Origin: Paramacrobiotus metropolitanus
Lineage: Eukaryota > Tardigrada > Eutardigrada > Parachela > Macrobiotidae
NCBI RefSeq assembly: GCF_019649055.1
Contig: NW_026570256.1
Coordinates: forward strand, 124,001 to 188,000
Length of the DNA: 64,000 nt
Reading direction: 5' to 3'
Shown in pieces: positions 44,926-55,910 of this stretch (its first letter is position 1; every line of letters starts with the position of its first letter). The notes under the pieces were generated by a model. It saw only the letters and a list, made by a program, of their open reading frames with translations. It made no database searches and had not been told where the DNA came from. The translations under genes and the position numbers were made by a program.

Positions 44926-45823
44926 AACATGCAAAAGCTTTGATTGCTTAATGCGTTCGGATGCCATACAGCAGTGCGTAATATTGTCACGCAGCGCAAA
45001 GAATATTACGGAAATTCTGAGTTCATATACATACTTGCGAATTCCATCACAAAGAATAGTAAGAAAGTCATCTGTATATAGCATGCAGTTCGGATCTGGA
45101 AATGTCAGGAATTCGTTTAGCAAAAGTTTATCGTTGTTGCCGATGACCAGCCAGTTAAGTTTCACACCCAAGGGCTTCAGCAGATAGGTACTACGCAGGC
45201 GTTCTTCCCAGTTACCGGTCAGGTACAGCGTTTTGGTATTAAGACCAACTATTTGCCACCGGATGGTATTATTCCTTCTATTCATTACGCTGATATTTCC
45301 CGGCACATCATGCTGAAGAATTGCTGCTTTGATAGCAATCTGTCGATATGCTTCCAAGATTTGGTGTACACAGATGCCGGTCGCGCAACGCGGAATGTGG
45401 TTTCCAAACGTTCATTGTTAAGATGCTACAACGACCCATTCTCTATCAGAATATCTAACTGGCGTTACAGTCATACGGGAGTATCGCCAAGTACGTTTGA
45501 AACTGCTTTCCAGGTGGCCCTACAAAATTTTTGTCCAGAGTTAGACAAAGTTAAGGCAAGAATCTTAATTCGCTGGCTGACGGACGAAGATATGGTTTTA
45601 GAAAAAGGCATTTGGCCGTTTATTGTGCTGACGTATGAGCTGTGAGTTGCACCAGAAGCATTAACGCTAGTGCAGTCAGCAATAAAAAGATTTACTCTGC
45701 AGTTGGAACGAAGAGATTCCGAAGCGCGTGGAAGATGTCAGAAGAGATGTTTCCGTCAAGTTTTCCGCGAATAGTTTGGTCATGCAAACACTGGCCTTGC
45801 TCTTGCCGTGCACTGCCGACTGA
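44926..45823 (+). pseudogene. F-box family locus 3, exons 3-4 with internal inversion
   Basis: Exon 3 (44926-45641) starts TTTTTAG|AACATG and reads RTCKSFDCLM...QQCVILSRSAKN. From about 45020 to 45275 the family sequence is present only on the minus strand (KTLYLTGNWEERL, VKLNWLVIGNNDK, FLTFPDPNCMLYTDDF). It resumes on the plus strand with YADISRHIMLKNCCF through GIWPFIVLTYEL. Exon 4 (45703-45823) reads WNEEIPKRVEDV...LLPCTAD and stops. The rest of exon 3 and all splice sites are well kept, so the inversion is recent. It most likely belongs with exon 1 at 39290 and exon 2 at 41252 as one dead gene. Confidence 0.8.
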
Positions 45824-46089
45824 TTTTCTGGGATGCTTTATGAGCGCGACTACTGGGGGTGTCACAACGGAATCTTATTGAACCCTGCTAAAAATCCTGT
45901 CAAAAAAACCAGTTTTGTTGTTGTTTGTGCGGGCTGTGAACAGATATCTTTCTGGTAGCACTGACGGTTTATTGCGCAAATCCACAAATCCCCTGTCCAG
46001 GTCTCCATGATTGCATGGTTTGTTTGGCAATATACCTCTAATTTGTTGTGCCTCTAACTTAGCAGTGCTAACTTTGCTAACTTTTTGCG

Positions 46090-46410
46090 TTGCTCTTATA
46101 CTTGCTACTCGCTCTATCTGTGCTAAGTTGTTTGGTTTTGTGTGCTGTCCACTGCGGAAAAGGATCACCGCCCGTGGCAAGAAAACAATCAGCTTGTGAC
46201 GCTCAACTTACGTTAGTGGATCATAATACAAATGAAGCTAATACTAATATGATGGTACATCATAATTCTATTTTTGCAGGTATCGGCTGGAAATTGTGCG
46301 CTTAATACTTTACATAGGTACCACCGTACCGGTATGCGGTATCTGAATGAAATTCTAAAAGCTCCGCGGGAATCCATCCGCATCCAAGAGTACAAGCTTT
46401 TCCGGTAATT
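46090..46410 (+). CDS. weak candidate for a small secreted protein
   Basis: An ORF at 46090 begins with a hydrophobic leader (MLLYLLLALSVLSCLVLCAV) resembling a signal peptide, then HCGKGSPPVARKQSACDAQL. A GTTAGT donor near 46212 and an acceptor TATTTTTGCAG at 46279 could join it to an open frame that ends YLNEILKAPRESIRIQEY plus KLFR and a TAA. The phase of this join does not fit the frame that looks most coding, so the model is unsafe. Confidence 0.2.
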
Positions 46411-46432
46411 TCTGACGAATCAATACAGCGAA

Positions 46433-46783
46433 TTACATAAATTTGCGTGTTACGCCAAACTTCACACTACGGCGCGCCACGCCACACTGTTTAAACACGT
46501 AACTTGCATTTGGCTGGCAGGTGGCTTGGTACACACCATTCAACTTTATGAGCAGAATAGTAACTGCCTGGCGGAAGGTGGCTAGAAAATGGTCGGTGCT
46601 GTAAGCGACAATCTGACTGCGAAGCGCATTTAGGAAATTTGATAAACGTAGTGAAGTGTCCACCGTTATAAGCGATATCTTATAAGCTGTACCTTTACGT
46701 AGGAAATTACCGTACAAGCTCGTACTTCTTTTATAGGCATCCATCCATGTTACACCTTGCAGTTTATGGCAGTTTTCTATCAA
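46433..46783 (-). CDS. unrecognised 116-aa ORF
   Basis: A minus-strand frame of 116 residues with balanced composition (YGNFLRKGTAYKISLITVD, RLSNFLNALRSQIVAYSTD, TILLIKLNGVYQATCQP). No repeats, homology or splice partners were identified. It could be an exon or an orphan ORF. Confidence 0.3.
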   Translation of the reverse strand: MIENCHKLQGVTWMDAYKRSTSLYGNFLRKGTAYKISLITVDTSLRLSNFLNALRSQIVAYSTDHFLATFRQAVTILLIKLNGVYQATCQPNASYVFKQCGVARRSVKFGVTRKFM

Positions 46784-48293
46784 TATTTTTAATCGAGCAT
46801 ATCGTCAGGGGCGGTTTACTTCATTTGCCCGGCCTTTTCCTTTTCAGTTTGCCTTTTCGGTTTTACCTTTACCGCAGTGATTACCTTTTGCGTCTCAGTT
46901 TACCGTTGAAACACATCGTTGCCGTTAATTAGCTTTAAAACTATGTAACTAAATTACGGTCGGCAATTTTCCGTATCAAAAACTAAATAAAACGTTTTTT
47001 TTGCTATTTGGCACATTAAATTTAAGCGCGCATACTGCATACATGTATAAAATTTTAAACAGTTTTATTATCCCTATCCTAACCTCACGAAAAAAGATGC
47101 TATCATCGCAAAAGGATTTTCATTGGTGTGTACAAAATGCTAATACAGTTCATCTGTATCAATGAGCAAGCAATGAGTTACAGGATGTTGCATTGCCCCT
47201 TATTTCGTTATTGCTGTTTCGGCCGGATCATCACTTGTCAGTACGCTTGGATTAACTTTTCACCGAATAGCTATGTCAAAAACCAAAGCTAAAAGTACAT
47301 CCTTTTCACATACCTGAAGCTCCATTTGGAAGTTAACTACATATCACATCAGACGTTCCCTCTGACGCTCAGCGTTAGTTTATTCTTAAATTTAAGTGGT
47401 CAAGATTCAAGCGTACAAGTTTGACAGCTTTAGAAATGCGCGCCGCTTCCGTCAATTAATCTGACATGCAGATAGATTCCCCTTTTTGCTTTATTTATAC
47501 CACCGTCATGGCCATGAACAAGGCAATTTGAAAAAAACCGCTGGCAGTACTATTAACTTTTCACAGTGCGCCATAGTAAAATTTCAGCGAAAGGACACAA
47601 ATTTGCATATCTGTATACAGGGCCATAAAGACGCCGTTCATATACTCTGTACTAGTACCTTATGAACTTATAAAATGCTTTAGATACTCGTAATTATTTT
47701 ATTTGTACATACGTAGAAACCTGAACTCAAACGTTTGGGTTTGGACCAAACACAGTGCGTCCCGCCACGCCACCGCGTAGGTGACAGTGCTTGGTCATAT
47801 CCTTGGTGTACTTATTTGGCCTCTACAAATTACGTATTTAAGATCCCAGTTAACTGCCGCAAAACGGTTTTATTGGCCATACTGGTTTTTATGGTCAGAC
47901 ACGTTAAGTTCCGTCAGTGTAGCAGTTATACGAGCGAAAAGTCCTTGAGTACCGTACAATAGTAGATGCATTATAATCAAGCGGGCTCGCTTCGCTCGCC
48001 CGCGTTTCTAATTCAAGACATACTGAAGGTTTTTAACGTTAACTTACTGTTATTACTGCTACTGTACTAAAGACTACAGTGTACTACCCGGATGACACGT
48101 ACATTTTTGCCACGGTATAAATAGTAAGTATACTACGTGACAGTAGCGCCGTAGCCAGTACTTCTTTATTCAAGAATATGACTGTCATATGGGAGGGCAG
48201 CCTTTATTTAAACGTTTGACCTTTGGATTGACTGCCGACAGAAGTCCTTCCTGGCGAACTGGCTTCAGCCGCGTCACCACAGCTGCCACTGTG
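46784..48293. other. no gene supported
   Basis: Spacer sequence. A short GC hairpin GCGGGCTCGC/GCTCGCCCGC lies at 47981-48003. No exon is convincing. Confidence 0.3.
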
Positions 48294-50531
48294 TTACCGT
48301 GTAGATTCGTTTTGAATATACGGCAATAGCAAAGCAAGTGTCTGCATAATCAAACTCTTTGGAATAGCCCTATTTGATATGTCCGATATGATACCATCAA
48401 GGCTGTTTGGTGGTTCCTCGTCCCATCTGCAATGGCATAATTATGTAGTTAATTTCACCCTTCAACCTATTGCATTCATTCTAGTCTGCTCACAGCGCAT
48501 AGGACAGTTGAACAAACGGCGAAATGCATTTTTTCAGTTCCAAATCCTCGTCTGTGAGAGACTGAAGCCAGTGGATTAGAGTGTTCCCTTTACTGCACTC
48601 CAGAATCGGACAAAACTCTGTCAGGGCTAACCGAAAAGCTGCAGCAAATTTGCGGTTATCTAGATCTGTAAAATCATACTGCCAACACGGAATTCTGATA
48701 TAAAAGGGGTCGTAACAACATCCGAGGTGACTGCGTGATTCAGGACGAATCATGTAATCGTTCTGTGTTAGCAGCATTCCCGCGAAACACATCGAGAGTC
48801 TGCTGTTGAAGCTGCAATTCCTTAAAACGAGGCGTTGGCAAATGGGAGCATAATCAGGATAATCTGGCATCAACAAAAAATTTATTTGCGTATGCATTAG
48901 ATCCTGCGTGCGCAGCATCGGGAACGGTTTCGGAAATACCAAGAAATCATTGAACTTTAAAACTGAATTGTCTGAAAGGATCAGCCAGCTCAATTTAACC
49001 GATATGACCTTTAGAATATTCACTAAGGTTGCTAGAAGTTTCTCCCAGTTGCCCGTCAAATACAATAGCTTTGCGTTTCTGGTTACAGCATTCGCAAGGA
49101 TTTCTGCCAGTATAAATCTGCTTGAAAAGTAGTTGGTATAATAGCCCATCAACCCCAGGCGTTCTGCGACATGTTTATGTTGACGAGGCAGTATTATGCA
49201 CTGCCTAAGTGCATACGAAGACAGCAGTTGATCGAACCGATGGGATGTTCTGAAAAATCAATAATCATGACATGCTGCTATGCGCAAACGGGCTTATGTC
49301 GCCGAAATTGGAATTTTGTACCCCGTTATTTGGAATTTTGTACCCAAAATAATTTTCAGTCGTCGGTTTGCATTATACTGGCTGGTGTGACAATGTCACA
49401 GTTGCTGCAAATCGGCAACTCTCCCTCGGCTTTATTCTTAACATTCGCAATGCCTATCATTGGCCAAAGAACGTACTTACGTACCTGCGAAGCTGATGCT
49501 GGTCATAAATATCCAAATAAGAAAATACATTTAGGTGTAGCTCCATGTAAATATCGCCCAAACAGAATTCGCAAGGGTCGTCAAAATCTGAAAAACAGCA
49601 AAATCCTAGAAGTTCAGAATCAATATTTTCGACTGCGTACAGTACGCGGAAACATTTTTGCGCACCGGAAATTGGTGTCGCTGCGTGGATTACCCGTTTA
49701 ACAAACCCAGAAATTAAATGTGGAGAAAGCGATTACAGTACCTTGCTGGCAGACAATAATGGAAAACAAGTTTTCCAAAATATGAGGAACAACGATTTCG
49801 GGTTTCTTGGCAAGTATTTTTTCAAACCTCTCAACCGCATCTTCAAAGACTTGGACTGTGTCATCAATTGTGATATAGTTATTGTACCGTTCTTTTACTA
49901 ACATGGCAACGCAGTTATCCACGACACCGAGAAACATAATTGATCTGCAATTGCCATTCACGAACACTCTGGGAAACAGTGGCATCCTTTGTACGGCCTC
50001 CAGCGTAGTAATAATACTAGACGGGCGCAAGCTTAAAGGTGCAATAGGGATTCTGATATAATTAAATGACGACAGTGTGACATAAGACCCGACATTTGCA
50101 CGACGACGAACACGGTTGAAGCCAGCACATTTACCATCAAGCACGCAACAGCGCTGGACACGATTCCCCGGAAAATAAACATCGGCGGTTACAAACAAAT
50201 AATCACCGTCATACACGCCGCTGATAACGCGTGCTGGTTGCCACGATTCGGGCTGATGCTCATCCGTACTAATAAGGACGTCGATGTCCTCCTTAAACGT
50301 TCCCTGACTAAATGTTTCCCAGTCGCTGTAATCTGGTATGCGCAGGTTATCCATGAGTACCACCTGCGCTTGTTCCTGTGACCCTAGTCGCACCATGTAT
50401 TGACTATTCTTAACGCCGCAAAGATACCCACGATACGTCGAACCGTCTTTTAGGACATCAACAGCAAAACGCTCGTAAGAGCGAGGAACAAGCGGAGTTT
50501 TGCGAATTCGCGATAACACAACGCTTTCCAT
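48294..50531 (-). CDS. Agenet/Tudor-like + F-box protein, locus 5 (complete, 4 exons)
   Basis: Minus-strand exons are 50531-49742, 49587-49485, 49249-48494 and 48426-48294 (1782 bases, 593 aa). The phases 1, 2, 2 and splice points equal those of locus 1, and exon 2 is again exactly 103 bases. The protein starts MESVVLSRIRKTPL. The two Tudor-like segments are STYRGYLCGVKNSQYMVRLG and EDIDVLISTDEHQPESWQ. The F-box is formed across intron 2 (MELHLNVFSYLDIYDQHQLR, then RTSHRFDQLL). Exon 3 has LYLTGNWEK, LSWLILSDNS, QRLVLRNCSF, CISPFVQLSYAL. Exon 4 is WDEEPPNSLDG...QTLALLLPYIQNESTR. The introns are short (154, 235 and 67 bases). The expected role is an SCF substrate adaptor. The ligand of the Tudor-like part is unknown. 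Confidence 0.85.
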
Positions 50532-51898
50532 CGTTTCTTCCTCAGTAACTTATCCTCAGTTTTGTAAAAGAGGGATCACAAAAATTTTTCGCGAATTATC
50601 AAGAGCGTCTTTTTAATAAATAACACTACTGAGTGCTGGATCTGTCCGGAGGCAACCATAATTTACGGAGTCTGTAAAGCATAAACGTAGCACGTAGTAA
50701 CTTATTTCGAGGTAAACGAGGTGTTTTTAAACGATTGCTAAAACTGCCAGAATAAGTTATAATGATGGCTATATCGGTAACTTATTTCAATTTCTGCATG
50801 AAAACTGAACTGCAGTCACAACTATTACTATTGCAGTGGAAGAGGCTGTCATCCTGTGAATGCTCTGCAGTCATTGCTGATCGATACACATACTACTATG
50901 GGTAAAGCGCGGTATCGATTGATTACAGTATTATACAAGTTGAAGTAAAGCAAGCTCATGCCATGTTGCCGTCCTGCAACTCACTTTTCTGTTCCTCCGC
51001 CTATGTAATCCAACACATGGCATACTGCATGCTACACGCTGCACTTTAATGAATGCATGTAAACGCGATTTTGCAACGCTCATTACCGCAACACTTTTAG
51101 AAAAGGCCCATGGTTTCATAAAATGTTACTAATCAGGGTCAGTTTGGCTGTCATGACGTTCCGGCGAAATTACCAAAACCGGCTACAAACGCTCATGATC
51201 TAATTTTTATTGAATTGCTTAAATTTCATAGTTTTTGCATAACTTATACTTTTACTAGTGGTAATAAATTTGCTTGAAATGCTGTTACAATGTATTCACT
51301 GAACAGTGCTTACAAAGCTAGATCGACTAGAAACTACATCGTATTGATATGAATTATTCTGGTAGAAGTTCAGTGGTGGGTTTGCAATTTACGTACAAGA
51401 TGCACTGGACATGAATTCATACCATCTCAAGTTAATTATGCTCAAAGCTGCTACAGATGACCCTGTTTTCCTAAATTATCAACGCTTTTTAGAGAGTATG
51501 ATGGATGTATTTATCGACTGTAATTAAAGATTATGTAATGAAAGCCATATAAAAGCCATAAAAGATGAATAAAAGATGTGAAGTACATACGTACATACGG
51601 TACTTGCAAGTTGCAGGTACATGTTCAGAATTATTGGTTGCGATTATTCTGTGCGTCTTCGTCGCGCGGGTATACTGCACAGTGCGCATCCATTTGTGCG
51701 TCGGCTGCGCTAGGTGATTCGCCGTCACTGGCCAGTGGCTATTATGTAGTAGCGAAGGTTCAGAGCCTCTATGTTCATAAACCTGGAATACAAAGCCTGC
51801 AAGTATAGTACGGTAATAATTACAGCTGCTCGGTATGACAAGCGCAATGCCGGCATGGACAAACTGCTTCTGCTTGCCTGGCAGTAGGTAGTGCAGTT
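50532..51898. other. upstream spacer of F-box locus 5; no gene supported
   Basis: Only overlapping short frames were found. The 123-codon minus frame at 51902-51531 is antisense-open with another and shows no domain. Confidence 0.3.
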
Positions 51899-52281
51899 TC
51901 ATGGAGGGCTACAGTAGTCTGACGTGTTAGGATTTCTAACACGTTTAAAGCTCTTACGGGAAATATGAATCAGCTCATGTGGGAAATACTTTGGTATGTC
52001 GCCAGGAAAGTTACTGCCATCTACTGGAATGGTGAGCGAGTGAACAAATGACTTGGCGTTAACCGATCCGTCAAAGACGAAATCTGGAAATTGCATTAAA
52101 TATTGCCCAGAAACACGACTGTATCCGGTGACACCATGCATCTGCCGTCCCAGAAGGAGATCCACCGTAAGCCCTTAACTGAGACCGTCAATATTTCCTT
52201 CCAAGTAGGTTTTAAAAAATAATTTTCGATATGACCGGCAAAAATGTCCCAACCAAAATTTTTGCCATGTTCTGAGAGCAC
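51899..52281 (-). pseudogene. unrecognised coding remnant next to the Copia element
   Basis: Two minus-strand frames read like one protein with a frame change near 52150. The first is SEHGKNFGWDIFAGHIENYF then KEILTVSVKGLRW. It overlaps DLLLGRQMHGVTGYSRVSGQ, QFPDFVFDGSVNAKSFVHSL and FPHELIHISRKSFKRV, ending SDYCSPP. Composition suggests past coding function. No family is recognised. It lies 80 bases from the Copia insertion. Confidence 0.35.
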
Positions 52282-52364
52282 ACGGAATATTCATCTATCT
52301 TGGAGGCCTCACCGGTACTTGATTTTACTTTAAATGTGTTACTACCAGCGATTCGCAAAGATCC

Positions 52365-52636
52365 TGTTAAAATATATTGGATAATGTACTGACTACACGT
52401 ATCCTATAACGAACCAACACACTTCCCGTCGTATTGTTCATTAGACTGATACACGATGTTCAAGTAATACATGTTACTGACAGGGCTTTAAGTACCACAC
52501 AGGGTACGGTAAACACACTCACTGACACAGGACTTAGCCCGTATGTATCATCGGTTAGGGATCAGTGTACTGGGTGCATATGATCAGATATTAGGTTACA
52601 CATACACAATGAGTAATCATAATATAAATCCTAACA
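52365..52636 (-). repeat. 3' LTR of the Copia element
   Basis: 272 bp, TGTTAAAATATATTGG... to ...ATAAATCCTAACA on the plus strand. Identical to the partner LTR. Confidence 0.95.
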
Positions 52637-52660
52637 CTCCCCTTCACCCAGTGCACCTTT

Positions 52661-54545
52661 TTAAACCACACGCGGTCCACTGGCTTCCGTTCCGTCCTCG
52701 GACTTGACCCTTGATCCACCGGCATTCCAGCTCACTTCCACTGCTGGGTCACTCTCCGTTGGTACCGGCTTCCACTCGTTGTCTAGCGTACGATCACCAT
52801 CGGTCGTATCCACTTCGAACTTTAGCGGCAACTCGGTATTCTGTACGGTAAACGCCGTGTACGCGTCATCGTCCACTGTCTGCGCGTTTTCACCGCTGTA
52901 TTCGTTTACCGGTCGTGCACGTACGTTCTCCAATTCCTGGCGTGCATCTCTCAGTTGCTTTTCCAACCAAGCGTCATTCTGGACCACGTCCGCTTCTTGC
53001 TCTTTCATTTCGGTGAAATTCCATGTCCACTCTTTGACATCGGTCTCCCCTTGTTTGCGACAATCTTCCTGGTGATAATCCTCTTTCTTCAGCGTCTCCA
53101 TTTTGTTGGCCATGTTGACCAGCTCATCCTGCAACTTTGACTTTTCTTTTTCCGCAAATACTTTCGCTCGCTTCGCTGTCTCGAGTTGCGCTGTCAACTG
53201 CTCAACTTGTCGCTTGTACTGACCTTGAATTTCTGCAATTATTTCCGCGAAAGGTCTCTCTTCCTTTCTGACATGGTTCTGCTCCATTACATGAGCCGCA
53301 CCATCAGCCGGTTTGTCTGTCCAACCTGCAGACTCCGTTTCCACAACTCTGATGTATGGCCGGTATGTTGTACTATCTCCACGTACTCCACCAACGAATT
53401 CTTTTCCGTTCCGGCTTATCATCATCTTTCCGTTTGCATGGGCAAATGTAAATCCCTTCTGCTCCAATGCTATCGTTGACAACAATGTCGTCTTGCACGC
53501 GTCTGGTGAGTAATACACTTCTTCCCACACCATTGGTCTCCAACACTTGCCGTCCGTTGAGACTTCGACGTTGATACTTCCAACATGCGTCGCGCGTATG
53601 CGTTTACTGTTTCCCACGGTAAACTGCAATGGCACTTTCAACTTCTCCATTCTTGCAAACCATTGATCCTGGCTTGAGATATGGTGCGATGCACCACTAT
53701 CTGCTATAATGCCTGGCATTTGACCGGAAGCATACAGAGCAGATACTATCAACGATTCCGCTGTGTTGTCAAACGCGTACCGGCGTACATGGCTGCGCGC
53801 TGTCGTCTCTTTACTCATCGGCTTCGACCAACAGTCTACGGCTTTGTGTCCGGGTATACCACACTTGTTGCACCTTCCATAAAACTCTGTTCTCACAGAA
53901 TGGCTGCTTCTGGCATGGTATGACTCACCGACCTTCGTATCGCTTTCGCTTTGTCCCTTAATCGACTGTTCAGCCAAATGTAACTTCTCTCTGAACACCG
54001 ACAACTTAGGATCCGCATCCGCCATCATATTCCATGATGCGATAAACGACCCGTACTTCGCAGGTAAGCTCGACAACGCTTTCGCAATGATCCACTCATC
54101 ATTCGTCTTCGTCGACTTCCCGCACCCATCTATCTTTGCTGCTTGCACATGCAATGTCGCCATAAACGTATTCACGTCATCCGTCTCTTGCCACTTCACA
54201 TTGAAAAACTCTGTCATAGCGGTCATCAGATCACTAGATCTTCGGCTCCCGCAGCTCTTTAATCCTGTCGAGAATTGCTTTCGACGTCTTACAGTCTCTC
54301 ACTTGATTAAACGTTGCTACGTCAATCGTGGCACGGAGAATACTCCTGGCCTTGCCATCTCCGGCAATCCACTTCTTGTATAGCGCATGCTTCTTCTCAT
54401 CTTCCGGAACATCCACAGGCATCGCTTGCGTTCCATCCACGATGGACCAAACGTCCTCTCCCGTCAGCACATCTTCGATCTGCACTCTCCATCGTGCATA
54501 ATTCGAATCATCCAACACAGTTATCTTGATCCCTTTCATAGACAT
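52661..54545 (-). CDS. Gag-protease with coiled-coil tail, one frame break
   Basis: The ATG at 54545 starts MSMKGIKITVLDDSNYARW, a Copia Gag N-terminus. The frame stops at 54234 (LREPKI), and the Gag continues in the next frame (SSDLMTAMTEFFNVKW) to 52661, so about one base separates the two. Then follow the zinc knuckle CNKCGIPGHKAVDC and the aspartic protease site IIADSGASHHIS. A heptad-rich segment (QVEQLTAQLETAKRAKVFAE through ELVNMANKMETL and QLRDARQELENV) and an acidic C-terminus replace the usual integrase-RT region. Gag would build particles and the protease would cut them. The coiled coil may have been captured from a host gene. Whether the break is mutation, a programmed shift or assembly error is unknown. 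Confidence 0.85.
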
Positions 54546-54630
54546 TCTACTGTGGACTGGATCCACCTGATCCCTACACTGTACGAATTCTACACAGCCA
54601 AAGGTCAAGACTAACTTCCTGCTTAGAGAC

Positions 54631-54647
54631 AAGCAGGTCTCATAATC
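54631..54647 (-). promoter_or_regulatory. primer-binding site, half-tRNA-Met type
   Basis: The plus strand reads GGTCTCATAATC directly against the LTR. It resembles the anticodon arm of elongator tRNA-Met (GTCTCATAATC). A primer cut just after its anticodon loop would fit, a mode known for Drosophila copia with initiator tRNA-Met. About 10-11 bases match. Confidence 0.5.
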
Positions 54648-54919
54648 TGTTAAAATATATTGGATAATGTACTGACTACACGTATCCTATAACGAACCAA
54701 CACACTTCCCGTCGTATTGTTCATTAGACTGATACACGATGTTCAAGTAATACATGTTACTGACAGGGCTTTAAGTACCACACAGGGTACGGTAAACACA
54801 CTCACTGACACAGGACTTAGCCCGTATGTATCATCGGTTAGGGATCAGTGTACTGGGTGCATATGATCAGATATTAGGTTACACATACACAATGAGTAAT
54901 CATAATATAAATCCTAACA
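54648..54919 (-). repeat. 5' LTR of the Copia element
   Basis: 272 bp, same sequence as 52365-52636, followed by the target duplication GATCC. Confidence 0.95.
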
Positions 54920-54934
54920 GATCCTCTTCTCACT

Positions 54935-55910
54935 CGTATTTGTTGTAATCTTCCCTTTAAGGTTATCTAGTCCAGTTTGACGTATCGTGCATTTATATTT
55001 GTGGCTTGGAGAATCAGAGAATGGTACGCATCACTCTGTGGTTCGAGTTGGCTCAATGCTGCAAGTAAAAAATCGACATATCACCTGTTTAAATTTAGTG
55101 GATGGGGTTTCCGTTGTGCGCCCAATTACTGCTAGCAAATGTTACAGTATACGGAAGAAATTAATGTTCTTTTCAGTAAGTAGAAAGCCAACCCGGATCC
55201 TGATAATTAAAACGTCTTTTGGGTGGAATTCGTGATGACGATTACTGCTAGCAAATGTGGCAGTCTACTTTTCCGGTGATATTGTGCAGCGCTGTTTCGT
55301 GCTGGTTGAGCCCGGAGCCGCCTTCCGGTGCATCCGTTGTTGCGCTCATCTCTGACCACATATAAGAAAAAGAGCTGTCTTTTCGTGCCACAATTCCAAT
55401 CGTCCCTATATGCAGGCCCGCACCGCTAATATATCTGAACTGACCGTAGTGCAAGAAATACCGCCATTTCGTAGTTTATTTTTGATACGCAGTACTGCAC
55501 ACACCAGAAAAATTAACTGCGATTTTTTTCGGTATCAAAAACAATGGTACCGGTGCATTAATTTCGGAAAGGCACACATGACACAACCAACGGTGCGAAT
55601 GACGACATTGTTGCAGGCGTTATGCGCGTTGTCGATTGATTTTTCGAGCAACACTGCAGCAGACATGCAAATGAACTGTATGGGTCTGAATGGAACGCTC
55701 TCGCTTGTTGCACTCCAGGAACGCCCTCGCTGTTGTGCAAACTGTGTTAAATCTATGGAAATGGCTGACTGGCTGTAGGATCTAAATTTGTACACTTTTG
55801 AAAGATGGTTTTGAGCTCCCGTTTCTAGATATATACTTATATCAGTTATATGGAACAACACTTATGGTATTCCCCTAATTATATAGGTACAACCAGCATC
55901 AGTTCCACAG
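54935..55910 (+). pseudogene. F-box family locus 6, exon 1 and exon 2 relics
   Basis: From 54980 the plus strand resembles exon 1 of locus 1 with many stops: TATTTGTGGCTTGGAGAATC for YICGMEN, TGGTTCGAGTTGGCTCAATG for the VRVGSM region, TGCAGCGCTGTTTCGTGCTG near 55285, and AAGAAATACCGCCATTTCGT near 55450 for IPQFRS. At about 55885-55908 TACAACCAGCATCAGTTCCACAG ends like the F-box exon. No exon 3 was found downstream. The Copia element inserted just upstream of the recognisable start. Confidence 0.7.

Larger units (their letters stand above)
52365..54919 (-). mobile_element. non-autonomous Copia-type LTR retrotransposon (2555 bp)
   Basis: Two 272-bp LTRs (52365-52636 and 54648-54919) start TG, end CA, and are identical by eye. 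GATCC is duplicated at 52360-52364 and 54920-54924. The element reads on the minus strand. Next to the 5' LTR is a primer site, and a purine tract (AAGGGGAG) abuts the 3' LTR. One coding region fills the inside. It stops 24 bases before the 3' LTR, leaving no room for integrase, reverse transcriptase or RNase H. Such an element must be moved by enzymes supplied from elsewhere. Identical LTRs indicate very recent insertion. Confidence 0.95.

Noticed and set aside
44836-45357. A separate minus-strand gene of 173 codons
   Set aside because: Its recognisable part is the inverted middle of F-box exon 3. The ends are antisense of the flanking exon parts.
47981-48003. GCGGGCTCGCTTCGCTCGCCCGC as a transcription terminator
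   Set aside because: Hairpin-type terminators are bacterial. This is eukaryotic DNA, and the motif is more likely a repeat fragment.
49171-49701. Plus-strand ORF of 176 codons
   Set aside because: It lies antisense to introns 1-2 and exon 2 of F-box locus 5, where the minus-strand F-box exon has matching length and phase with locus 1.
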